From: Dehalococcoidales bacterium
Lineage (GTDB): Bacteria > Chloroflexota > Dehalococcoidia > Dehalococcoidales > Fen-1064
DNA length: 13,077 nucleotides
Direction of reading: 5' to 3'
NCBI GenBank assembly: GCA_028712845.1
Contig: JAQTPO010000044.1
Location: 1 to 13,077 of the forward strand
Shown: one piece after another, positions 6,530-13,077 of the stretch
Layout of the letters: every line of letters begins with the position of its first letter
How positions within the stretch are numbered: the stretch's first letter is position 1
Translations under genes and position numbers: made by a program
Notes under the pieces: generated by a model
Seen by the model: only the letters and a program-made list of their open reading frames with translations
What the model was told of the DNA's origin: nothing
The model's database searches: none

Positions 6530-9500
6530 GTGTTTACTCACCTCCATGTTCACAGTGAATACAGTCTGCTCGATGGAATGTGCCGAATCCCGAACCTGAT
6601 AGCCCGTACTAAAGAATTGGGGATGGATAGCCTGGCTCTCACCGACCACGGTGTGATGTATGGCACCATCGAATTCTACCGTCTGGCTAAAGAAGCCGGT
6701 ATCAGGCCTATCATCGGGTGTGAGGTCTATGTATCTCAAAATGACCATTCCAGTCGTACTGCCGGCGATAAAAACAACTATCACCTTGTTTTGCTGGCGC
6801 GTAACCAGACAGGCTACCGCAATTTGTTGCAATTAGTGACCCGCGCGCATCTGGATGGTTTTTATTACAAGCCGCGCATCGATAAAGAATTGCTCCGCAA
6901 ACATCACGAGGGATTGCTGGCTCTTTCAGCGTGTATGGCGGGCGAGGTTGCTCAATATATCCTTTCAGGGCGCATGGAAGACGCTAAAAAAGCCGCCCTC
7001 TGGTATAAAGAGACCTTCGGTGATTTCTATCTGGAAATACAGCGTCAACCTATCCCGGAACTGGAACGGGTCAACAACGGCTTGATGGAAATACACCGCG
7101 AAACAGGTATCCCTTTGGTGGCTACTAATGACACTCATTATTTGAATCGAGAGGATGCTGCCACACACGATTTATTGCTATGCATCGGTACCAACTCTTC
7201 CGTCAACGACCAGAAACGGCTGAAAATGGCGGGCGATTACTTCTATCTGAAAACCCCTGATGAAATGGCAGAGGCTTACCGTGATATCCCGGAGGCGCTT
7301 GCAAATACACACCGTATTGCGGAAATGTGCGACCTCAAACTCGACTTCGAACGGCTTCACCTGCCGGAAATACAATTGCCGCCGGGCAAGACTCCCGATG
7401 AATATCTGGCTGATCTGTGTTATGAGGCTTTGCCGCGCTTTTACCCCAATACGACGGATGAAATCAAAGAGCGTCTGGCATACGAACTGGATGTGGTGAA
7501 ACGCACCCAGTTCGCCAATTACTTTCTGGTAGTCTGGGATATTATCTCCTTCGTCAGAAAGCAGAGGATTCTCTTTGGTGTGCGCGGTAGCGCCGCCGCC
7601 AGTATTATTCTCCATTGTCTGGGCATTACCGAGCTTGACCCGATTGAACACCGTCTGGTTTTCGAACGTTTCCTTAACGTGGAACGCAAAGAAATGCCGG
7701 ATGTTGACCTCGATTTTCAGGATGACCGCCGTGAGGAAGTTATCACGTATGTCTCCCAGAAGTTTGGGCAGGACCATGTGGCGCAGATTATCACCTTCGG
7801 GACGCTGGGCGCCCGGGCGGCACTACGAGATGTCGGGCGGGCTTTAGGTATGACCTATGCCGATGTCGACCGTGTCGCCAAGCTCGTTCCTTTCGGTCCC
7901 GGGGTCACACTTAACCGTGCAATGGAACAGAACGCCGAATTGAAGACCATTTATAACGAAGACCCGATAATTCGCAAACTGGTTGATTCTGCCCGTAAGG
8001 TGGAAGGCATTGCACGTCACGGCAGTACCCACGCCGCCGGCGTGGTCATTTCCAAAGAACCGCTCACTAGACACGTGCCCCTGCAAAAAGTCTCCAAGGG
8101 TGGCGGTGAGGGCGGTGTGATGGTGCAGTTCCCGATGGCGGATGTTGCCCGTATCGGTTTGCTGAAGATGGACTTCCTCGGGCTGGTAAACCTGACAATT
8201 CTGGGTAAAGCAAAAGAAATCATCAAAGAGCGCCATAACATCGATATTGACCTGCACCGTATTCCTCTGGATGACAGCAAAACATTCAAGTTGCTCGCAT
8301 CGGGAGAAACGGCAGGTGTTTTCCAGTTGGAAGGGACGGGCATGCGCCGGTATATTAAAGAACTGAAACCCAATACCTTCCCGGATATTGCGGCAATGGT
8401 CGCCCTTTACCGCCCCGGTCCAATGGAACAAATCCCCACCTTCATCAAAGCCAAGCACGGGCTGGAGCCAATCCATTACCCTCATCCTGTCCTGGCACGT
8501 TTTCTGGAGGAAACCTACGGGGTTATTGTCTATCAGGAACAGGTGCTATTTATTGTGCGGGAGTTCGGCGGTTACAGTCTGGGCAAAGCAGACATCTTCC
8601 GTAAGGCAATGGGTAAAAAAATCCCTGAGGTAATGCAGAAGGAAAAGCAGAATTTCATCAACGGCGCTAAAGCCAAAGGATTCTCTGCGGAATTAACGGA
8701 GCAGGTTTTTGCCCTCATCGAGCCTTTTGCCGGCTATGCCTTTAACAAGGCGCACGCTTTCAGTTATGCGCTCATTGCTTACCAGACCGCCTATCTCAAG
8801 GCAAATTATCCGGTAGAGTATATAAATGCTCTGTTGAGCGCTCATGCCGGCGTCACTGAAAAAATCACCAGCGCTATCAGTGAATGCCGCCGGTTGGGCA
8901 TTAAAGTGCTCCCGCCAAATATCAATCACAGCCATGCGAATTTCTCCATCGAAAAAGATGAAAAGGATAATATGGCAATCCGTTTCGGGCTGACTTCTAT
9001 CAAGAATGTCGGCGTCGGTGCTATTGAAGCCATCATTGCCGAGCGCGTGAAAACCGGCGAGTTCAAGTCGATTGAAGACCTGTGCCGGCGCTGTGACCTG
9101 CGTAATGTGAACCGGCGGGTAATGGAAAGCCTCATCAAGGCAGGTGCGCTTGACTGTCTGGGAAACCGCGGCACGCTCTTAAGCAATGTCACTGAAATCC
9201 TTTCACTGGCGCAGCGCGAACAGCGTTACCGCGAGGCAGGACAGACGACGATGTTCGACCTGTGGGGGAAAGAAGTGCCGACTCCCGTCTCCCGTCTGGA
9301 ACTGCCGGAAGCCGAAGTGCCTATCAAAGAAAAACTCACCTGGGAAAAGGAACTGATGGGCGTGTATCTTTCCGAGCATCCCTTCAGTGCCTTTGCGGAT
9401 AAGATTGCCGCAGAGAATACGGTTCTTTGCGGGCAGATTGATAGCGAAATGGTCGGGCAAACCGTGCTCGTAGCCGGGATGGTTGCTTCTGTCAGCCACT

Positions 9501-10084
9501 TGATGACCAAGTCTCAAAAATCATTCGTGAAAGCGACACTGGAAGACCTCGATGGCAGTATCGAGGTGATGGTCTGGTCCGATGTGCATTCTGAAACTGC
9601 CGAGCTATGGGAGGAGGGAAACATTCTTTTGGTTGAAGGTAGAGTGGGAATGCGCGATGACAGTCTTCAACTGAATTGCAAAAAGGCAAGCCGTTATCAA
9701 CCGGGCAAGCCGAAACCGGAAAAACCGACGAAAAATGCCGTCAGGCCCGCCCCGGTTGCTAATGGAAAAGCAACCGCCAACGGTAATAATCATAAACCCG
9801 AAGAGAAACAGGCGCCGTCTCAGAGGCATAAACTGATTATTACCATAAAGGACTCCGGTGACAGTGAGAGGGACGCGAACTGTCTGCGCCGTGTGGTGTA
9901 TACTATGAAAGAATTCCCCGGTCAGGACGAGGTCAGTCTGCGTATTCCCAGTGAAGGGAAAATCGTTAAATTGAAGCTGGCAAATCTTTTCACGGGTTAT
10001 AGCCCCGAATTACGCCAGCGGATAATTGAATTGGTGGGTGAAGACGGCTTGAAGGTGGAGTCAACTGCGGAGGTGAGTCCATAA
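6530..10084 (+). CDS. dnaE: DNA polymerase III alpha subunit
   Basis: This is the catalytic subunit of the replicative polymerase, 1184 residues, close to the usual 1150-1200. The N-terminal PHP domain (about 2-270) begins FTHLHVHSEYSLLDG and keeps what appears to be the full metal-binding set: H6, H8, D39-H40, E65, H85, C135, D201 and H203. The polymerase core carries PDVDLDF (390-396), with catalytic D391 and D393, and a third aspartate D548 in LKMDFLGL. Helix-hairpin-helix motifs follow the fingers. An OB fold occupies about 977-1056. A Pro/Lys/Asn-rich linker (1058-1098) leads to a C-terminal domain (1099-1184). The start is GTG, with AAGGA six nt upstream and the PHP motif immediately after it. 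It heads a cluster with a membrane protein and radC. Confidence 0.97.
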   Translation: MFTHLHVHSEYSLLDGMCRIPNLIARTKELGMDSLALTDHGVMYGTIEFYRLAKEAGIRPIIGCEVYVSQNDHSSRTAGDKNNYHLVLLARNQTGYRNLLQLVTRAHLDGFYYKPRIDKELLRKHHEGLLALSACMAGEVAQYILSGRMEDAKKAALWYKETFGDFYLEIQRQPIPELERVNNGLMEIHRETGIPLVATNDTHYLNREDAATHDLLLCIGTNSSVNDQKRLKMAGDYFYLKTPDEMAEAYRDIPEALANTHRIAEMCDLKLDFERLHLPEIQLPPGKTPDEYLADLCYEALPRFYPNTTDEIKERLAYELDVVKRTQFANYFLVVWDIISFVRKQRILFGVRGSAAASIILHCLGITELDPIEHRLVFERFLNVERKEMPDVDLDFQDDRREEVITYVSQKFGQDHVAQIITFGTLGARAALRDVGRALGMTYADVDRVAKLVPFGPGVTLNRAMEQNAELKTIYNEDPIIRKLVDSARKVEGIARHGSTHAAGVVISKEPLTRHVPLQKVSKGGGEGGVMVQFPMADVARIGLLKMDFLGLVNLTILGKAKEIIKERHNIDIDLHRIPLDDSKTFKLLASGETAGVFQLEGTGMRRYIKELKPNTFPDIAAMVALYRPGPMEQIPTFIKAKHGLEPIHYPHPVLARFLEETYGVIVYQEQVLFIVREFGGYSLGKADIFRKAMGKKIPEVMQKEKQNFINGAKAKGFSAELTEQVFALIEPFAGYAFNKAHAFSYALIAYQTAYLKANYPVEYINALLSAHAGVTEKITSAISECRRLGIKVLPPNINHSHANFSIEKDEKDNMAIRFGLTSIKNVGVGAIEAIIAERVKTGEFKSIEDLCRRCDLRNVNRRVMESLIKAGALDCLGNRGTLLSNVTEILSLAQREQRYREAGQTTMFDLWGKEVPTPVSRLELPEAEVPIKEKLTWEKELMGVYLSEHPFSAFADKIAAENTVLCGQIDSEMVGQTVLVAGMVASVSHLMTKSQKSFVKATLEDLDGSIEVMVWSDVHSETAELWEEGNILLVEGRVGMRDDSLQLNCKKASRYQPGKPKPEKPTKNAVRPAPVANGKATANGNNHKPEEKQAPSQRHKLIITIKDSGDSERDANCLRRVVYTMKEFPGQDEVSLRIPSEGKIVKLKLANLFTGYSPELRQRIIELVGEDGLKVESTAEVSP

Positions 10085-10103
10085 TGAATATGGAGGGGAC
10101 ACG

Positions 10104-10508
10104 ATGTACATACTGTTAGGATTTGTTGTGCTACTGGTAGCGGCGATTTTGCAGGCTTTTTGTGAATTCAACCGGCAAGCCCGCCCTGATATTAAGCGTA
10201 AAATCTTTAACACGCGTTTCAAATATGTTTTTGAAGCGTTCTGGTTATTGTTAATGCTTGGCGCCAGCGCATTGCTGTTTTTACTGAACTGGTTATTGGG
10301 GGTTATTGCGATTGTGCTGTTCTGGTTGATACTCCCGTTCATCATTACACCTATTTTGAGAAACCGTATTTTACCGCCCTGGGACGAAGTCAAAACAGAA
10401 CTGGAGCCGAAGGGTTATACTGAACGTGATTACTGGCGCGGTGACTGGTGGATGATTGAATCGAAACAGAAGAAACGTAAACGCAAAGTATCTAATAACC
10501 CCGAGTGA
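10104..10508 (+). CDS. Three-helix membrane protein of unknown function
   Basis: I do not recognise a family. The 134-residue product has three hydrophobic segments, at about 2-19, 43-61 and 65-85. The loop after the first carries many basic residues (RQARPDIKRK), and the cytosolic-looking C-terminal tail is Trp-, Lys- and Arg-rich (WRGDWWMIES then KQKKRKRK). GGAGGGG lies about seven nt before the ATG. The gene begins 19 bp after the dnaE stop, and its TGA stop is three bases before the radC ATG, so it sits inside a dnaE-radC transcript. Its TGA is in frame with radC. The basic tail could contact nucleic acid or lipid head groups, but no function can be assigned. Confidence 0.8.
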   Translation: MYILLGFVVLLVAAILQAFCEFNRQARPDIKRKIFNTRFKYVFEAFWLLLMLGASALLFLLNWLLGVIAIVLFWLILPFIITPILRNRILPPWDEVKTELEPKGYTERDYWRGDWWMIESKQKKRKRKVSNNPE

Positions 10509-10511
10509 AAA

Positions 10512-11240
10512 ATGACTTCAGAAAATGTGCCTGCCGGACATAGAAAACGCCTGCGGGAGAAGTTCATCAAGGCTGGTTTAACGGGCTTTTCCGATTATGA
10601 GGTCGTGGAATTGCTCCTGAGTCTGGGCACACCGCGCAAAGACTGCAAACCGCAGGCAAAAGAAGCCCTTAAAAAATTCAAGACCCTCAGAGGCGTACTA
10701 TCTGCCTCGATGCAGGAACTACAACAAATCAAGGGTATCGGGCCTCATTCCGCCTTCGGCATTAAGTTGATGCAAGAAGTTGCAAGAGAGTACCTGCGGG
10801 AAAAAATAGTAGATAAGCCGGTGTTCCAGTCCTCTCAGGAAATCTTCGATTACCTCTATCATTCCATGCGCGACCTGAAAAAAGAGGTTTTCAAAGTCCT
10901 TTATTTAACCAGTCAGAATCAGATTATCGATGCCGCCGACCTTTTTAAGGGTACAATCGATACCAGTCCGGTTTCACTTCGCGAGGTTGTAGAAGAGGCT
11001 CTAGCACATAATGCCGCCGCGCTCATCTTTGCGCATAATCATCCGTCCGGTAATTGTGAACCCAGCCAGAGCGATAAGGACATTACCCGCGACCTGGTTT
11101 TCGCCGGCTGTACGGTGCAGGTTAAAGTCCTCGACCATCTAATCATCGGGAATAACCGCTATTTCAGCTTTGCAGGGAAAGGTCTAATCAGCCAGTATGA
11201 GATGGACTTTCTGGGTCTGAGGATGAAGAAGTCTAACTAA
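10512..11240 (+). CDS. radC: RadC family JAB-domain protein (UPF0758)
   Basis: This is a RadC-family protein of 242 residues, a normal length. The N-terminal part has a helix-hairpin-helix-like segment (QQIKGIGPHSA, 71-81). The C-terminal MPN/JAB domain has the metalloprotease-type site: E125, then AHNHPSGNCEPSQSDKD with H175, H177 and D188. The family was once linked to DNA repair, but its biochemical role remains unclear. The metal site is complete, so a hydrolase activity is possible. The ATG at 10512 has only a weak Shine-Dalgarno sequence, and the upstream gene stops three bases before it, so translational coupling is likely. It converges with the minus-strand small ORFs. The 44-bp gap between them has no clear terminator. 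Confidence 0.94.
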   Translation: MTSENVPAGHRKRLREKFIKAGLTGFSDYEVVELLLSLGTPRKDCKPQAKEALKKFKTLRGVLSASMQELQQIKGIGPHSAFGIKLMQEVAREYLREKIVDKPVFQSSQEIFDYLYHSMRDLKKEVFKVLYLTSQNQIIDAADLFKGTIDTSPVSLREVVEEALAHNAAALIFAHNHPSGNCEPSQSDKDITRDLVFAGCTVQVKVLDHLIIGNNRYFSFAGKGLISQYEMDFLGLRMKKSN

Positions 11241-11284
11241 ATGATGATGGTTCGTATTATAATATACGCTACTAATTTGTTCTG

Positions 11285-11494
11285 TTACGCGATTTTCTTC
11301 TTAACCCGCTGCCCAAGTCCGATGCAGACTATACCGATGAACATGACAATGATGTGAAATAACAGCGCCGGAATCAACTCTGTCAGGGTGGAGAACCCTT
11401 CCTTGTGTGTGGCGACCGCCACGATAATAGAAATACCTCAGGCGATGCCGAGAGTAAGCAGGAGACCGCCCAATATATTTAAAAAGACCCTCAT
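11285..11494 (-). CDS. Small two-helix membrane protein ORF with one in-frame TGA (downstream of the pair)
   Basis: This is a 69-codon frame read on the minus strand from an ATG preceded by TAGGAG five to six nt away. Codon 19 (11440-11438) is TGA, and the rest is open to a TAA. Read through, it gives one hydrophobic helix (about 4-27, with the TGA inside it in the context LLTLGIA-TGA-GISIIVAV), a short polar loop (THKEGFSTLTE), a second helix (about 40-62) and a basic tail RVKKK. Continuity of the membrane pattern on both sides of the TGA shows one ancestral gene. It starts 25 bp after the sister ORF at 11702-11520. It may be a TGG-to-TGA pseudogene, a sequence error, or a recoded gene. A hairpin lies 15 nt after the TGA. 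I do not recognise a family. Confidence 0.55.
11409..11422 (-). other. Hairpin 15 nt downstream of an in-frame TGA (SECIS-like)
   Basis: On the minus strand GTGGC and GCCAC form a 5-bp stem around loop GGTC, starting 15 nt after the TGA at 11440-11438. The loop begins with G and lies 20 nt from the TGA, within the range reported for bacterial SECIS elements. The E. coli fdhF SECIS loop also contains GGUC, as I recall. A stem this short could occur by chance. Confidence 0.35.
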
Positions 11495-11519
11495 TTTATC
11501 TCCTATCTCATTAAGTTAT

Positions 11520-11702
11520 TTAACCAATGGCATTGATGAACATCCAGAGAGCCAGTAAGGCAGTGGAACCATGAATGCCATACCCGATGATTGTATTTTT
11601 ACTCCACGCTTTTTCTTTTCGGCGGAACACGCCCGCCATAACAGCGATAATTCAAGCCAGTTGAAAGATGCCGAAGAAGACAGCACCAATCCCCCACCAC
11701 AT
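11520..11702 (-). CDS. Small two-helix membrane protein ORF with one in-frame TGA (first of the pair)
   Basis: This is a 60-codon frame on the minus strand. The ATG (11702-11700) follows a perfect AGGAGG at nine nt, and a promoter lies at 11784-11755. Codon 17 (11654-11652) is TGA in the context GIFQLA-TGA-IIAVMAGVF, and the frame then runs to a TAA. Read through, it encodes a membrane helix (about 3-26), a basic loop (RRKEKAWSKN) and a second helix (about 37-60). Tryptophan would fit the TGA site, as would another residue inserted by recoding. A hairpin starts 14 nt after the TGA. Restart at the ATG of codon 22 is possible, but no Shine-Dalgarno sequence precedes it. No family was recognised. 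Confidence 0.55.
11621..11637 (-). other. Hairpin 14 nt downstream of an in-frame TGA (SECIS-like)
   Basis: On the minus strand GGCGG and CCGCC pair around loop GCGTGTT, and one further U-G pair is possible. The stem begins 14 nt after the TGA at 11654-11652, and the loop starts with G, 19 nt from the TGA. This is the same geometry as the hairpin after the TGA of the neighbouring ORF. Confidence 0.35.
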
Positions 11703-11754
11703 ATATCTGTACCTCCTGATTGATAATTTACGCGTCTCAGCAGTCTTATGTGGG

Positions 11755-11784
11755 AATATAGCTTATTATTGTGCGGGATGTCAA
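11755..11784 (-). promoter_or_regulatory. Sigma70-like promoter of the two small membrane ORFs
   Basis: On the minus strand a perfect -35 TTGACA (11784-11779) and a -10 TATATT (11760-11755, 5 of 6) are separated by 18 bp. It begins 12 nt after the ogt stop and gives a leader of about 45 nt to the first small ORF, so the pair can be expressed independently of ogt. Confidence 0.65.
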
Positions 11785-11795
11785 TCTCGTGGTGA

Positions 11796-12314
11796 TCAGG
11801 CATTACAATCAAAAATTGCTTTTTCCAGTTCCAGCAGAGTTTGTTTAATTTCCAGCCCACCGCCGAACCCTCCCAGCCCGCCGTCACCGGCAATCACCCG
11901 GTGGCAGGGCACTACAATCAGAAACGGATTCTTGCCCAGCGCATTGCCCACGGCACGCGCCGCCAGTGGCTTGCCAATCTGCCCGGCTACCCATCCGTAG
12001 CTCCGGGTTTCTCCGTAAGGGATGAGTCTGGCTGTTTCCCAGACCTGTTTCTGAAACGGTGTAGCAGAAGAAAAATCCAGTTTATCCGGGAAAGTGGTCT
12101 TCTTCCCTCTATAGTAGGCTTGAAACCTCTCAGCAAGGTCGCCAAATGATTCCGGTGATAAAACAGCCTGTTTTGCTTTTTCGCCCAGTGAGTTGAACGC
12201 CTGCGGTTGTGCCGGTTGCGGGAGGGTTACTGCCAGTATGCCTGCCTTTGAAGCCAGAATGCCTATCCAGCCGCGATTGGTATTAAAAACGGTGTAGAAT
12301 AGTTTTTCAGCCAT
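11796..12314 (-). CDS. ogt: Methylated-DNA--protein-cysteine S-methyltransferase (O6-alkylguanine alkyltransferase)
   Basis: This suicide repair protein transfers the alkyl group from O6-alkylguanine in DNA to its own cysteine. The 172-residue product from the ATG at 12314 has the family length. The acceptor is C137 in VVPCHRV. R120 (AARAVGNA) is the expected arginine finger and N124 the Asn hinge, and the DNA-binding helix lies just before. The frame stays open upstream to an ATG at 12413, but those 33 extra codons fall largely in a dispersed repeat (12335-12409) and do not resemble the family, so MAEKLFYTVF is the better N-terminus. No Shine-Dalgarno sequence is evident there. The stop is TGA at a normal C-terminus, showing that TGA terminates in this genome. 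It may be co-transcribed with the J-domain gene upstream. Confidence 0.93.
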   Translation of the reverse strand: MAEKLFYTVFNTNRGWIGILASKAGILAVTLPQPAQPQAFNSLGEKAKQAVLSPESFGDLAERFQAYYRGKKTTFPDKLDFSSATPFQKQVWETARLIPYGETRSYGWVAGQIGKPLAARAVGNALGKNPFLIVVPCHRVIAGDGGLGGFGGGLEIKQTLLELEKAIFDCNA

Positions 12315-12334
12315 CAGTTCACTTATACGGAAGT

Positions 12335-12409
12335 CCGTTGTCACACTGGATTCCTGCCCCTGTACTCGATACGAGGTCATTCCGATACAATCGGGATTCT
12401 TCGCAATGG
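12335..12409. repeat. Second, shorter copy of the dispersed palindromic repeat
   Basis: This 75-bp segment has imperfect inverted ends (CCGTTG and CAATGG). Its left half resembles the reverse complement of 6327-6353: CTGGATTCCTGCCCC is shared, with about 24 of 27 bases matching over the wider stretch. CCGATACAATCGGGA matches CCGATATAATCGGGG of the first copy, and TACTCGATACG occurs in both. It sits between the J-domain gene and ogt, 20 bp from the ogt start. Confidence 0.65.
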
Positions 12410-12426
12410 GCAACCGCTCTCTCTTT

Positions 12427-13077
12427 TTACTTCACCCTGACGGTAATGTATATATCGCCCTGTTGTCCATCGGTGGTCAGGCGGGCATTACTCAGCCTGA
12501 TTTTGGTGCCGGATTTGATACGGGCAGGGATTTTGACCCTTAGTTTCTTACCGCGCCGGGTCAAGTCTTTCTCCATCCCTTTTATTGCCTGTTCGCGGGT
12601 GATGGTGATTTCGTAATTGATATCTTGAGATGGGGGACGTTGTGGCTGCTGTGTGTAGAAGGCTTCTTCCAGGTTTTCGTCGTCAGGCGTAGAAAAAACG
12701 ATTCTTTCGCCTCTGGGCCCGGTGCCGTACTGGCGGAAGGAAAAACCCCGCCTCCTGGTAAAGTTGCCGAAGATATTGTCCATGAAATCATAACCAAGTC
12801 CCGCGCCGCCAAAATCCTTCATCAAATCTTCGAAAGTGGTCTGCGTGGTGTGACTGCCGAAGATATCGCTGGCATCACCGGTGGTGCCGAACTGGTCGTA
12901 TTGCTTTCGTTTATCCGGGTTGCCAAGCACGCCGTAGGCTTCGTTGATTTCCTTGAATTTTTCATTAGCCCACTTCTCTTTACCGGGGTTTTTATCAGGG
13001 TGGAATTGCATTGCGAGCTTGCGGTAAGCCTTTTTAATGTCATCGTCCGTGGCGGTCTTTGACACACCCAGAATGCT
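12427..13077 (-). CDS. DnaJ-like J-domain co-chaperone, short C-terminal form (5' partial)
   Basis: The gene runs off the right edge, and the visible 216 residues begin [20 protein letters not shown], so probably only five or six N-terminal residues are missing. The J domain is complete, including the HPD motif (FHPDKNPG) that stimulates DnaK ATPase. A Gly/Phe-containing linker follows. No CxxCxGxG zinc-finger repeats are present, so it is not a type I DnaJ. One C-terminal substrate-binding module is visible ([14 protein letters not shown] to [14 protein letters not shown] to [10 protein letters not shown]). The protein then ends, so the second C-terminal module and dimerisation region of CbpA-like proteins appear to be absent. 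An internal GTG at 13065 is within the J domain and is not a plausible start. Confidence 0.9.
   Translation of the reverse strand, partial: SILGVSKTATDDDIKKAYRKLAMQFHPDKNPGKEKWANEKFKEINEAYGVLGNPDKRKQYDQFGTTGDASDIFGSHTTQTTFEDLMKDFGGAGLGYDFMDNIFGNFTRRRGFSFRQYGTGPRGERIVFSTPDDENLEEAFYTQQPQRPPSQDINYEITITREQAIKGMEKDLTRRGKKLRVKIPARIKSGTKIRLSNARLTTDGQQGDIYITVRVK

Noticed and set aside
11250..11272. TATAAT and a CGTAT/ATACG hairpin in the radC to small-ORF gap
   Set aside because: No -35 at a suitable distance, no downstream gene in the plus direction, and the 5-bp AT-rich stem without a T tract is not a convincing terminator.
11241..11795. Genome-wide reassignment of UGA to tryptophan
   Set aside because: ogt ends at TGA at the family's normal C-terminus, and none of the long genes, including the 1184-residue dnaE, contains an in-frame TGA despite many TGG codons.
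11516..11893. 125-residue minus-strand frame overlapping the small membrane ORFs and the ogt 3' end
   Set aside because: Its composition is irregular, it has no Shine-Dalgarno sequence at its start, and it overlaps ogt antiparallel-frame style. The other frame has the Shine-Dalgarno sequence, promoter and membrane pattern.
12625..13062. 145-residue plus-strand frame opposite the J-domain gene
   Set aside because: It is a shadow of the clearly conserved DnaJ coding frame.

Overview
The window reads as a bacterial chromosome segment of moderate GC content, with no plasmid or phage hallmarks. The long ORFs use the standard code, TGA serves as a stop in at least two genes, and TAA is the preferred stop. 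Gene order and the remnant of a class V aminotransferase beginning MVNLRI beside tyrS and serA suggest a Chloroflexota / Dehalococcoidia-type genome. That placement is inference from memory of gene neighbourhoods, not a search result.

Layout, left to right. A tRNA-Thr(CGU) gene on the minus strand diverges from a plus-strand cluster: ribF (FMN/FAD synthesis), tyrS (tyrosyl-tRNA synthetase), a decayed 39-codon remnant of a class V aminotransferase, serC and serA (the first two enzymes of the phosphorylated serine pathway, in reverse order), and a crotonase-fold protein. A 12-bp perfect hairpin with a T tract ends this cluster at about 6226. A 185-bp element with 10-bp perfect inverted ends follows. 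Next comes an extended -10 promoter and a second plus-strand cluster: dnaE (replicative polymerase alpha subunit with an intact PHP metal site), a three-helix membrane protein of unknown function, and radC.

The right end is on the minus strand and converges on radC. Reading in the minus direction, it holds a J-domain co-chaperone (5' end outside the window), a second diverged copy of the dispersed repeat, an Ogt-type O6-alkylguanine-DNA alkyltransferase, a good sigma70-like promoter, and two tandem small two-helix membrane ORFs.

The most interesting region is 11285-11784. Both small ORFs have Shine-Dalgarno sequences, and both are interrupted by one in-frame TGA in the first membrane helix. 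Each TGA is followed, 14-15 nt later, by a 5-bp GC-rich hairpin whose loop starts with G, the general architecture of bacterial selenocysteine insertion elements. Either these are two TGG-to-TGA pseudogenes (or sequence errors), or the UGA codons are recoded. The sequence alone cannot decide, and a homologue alignment at the TGA column would. The second notable point is the in-place scar of a lost aminotransferase directly upstream of serC.
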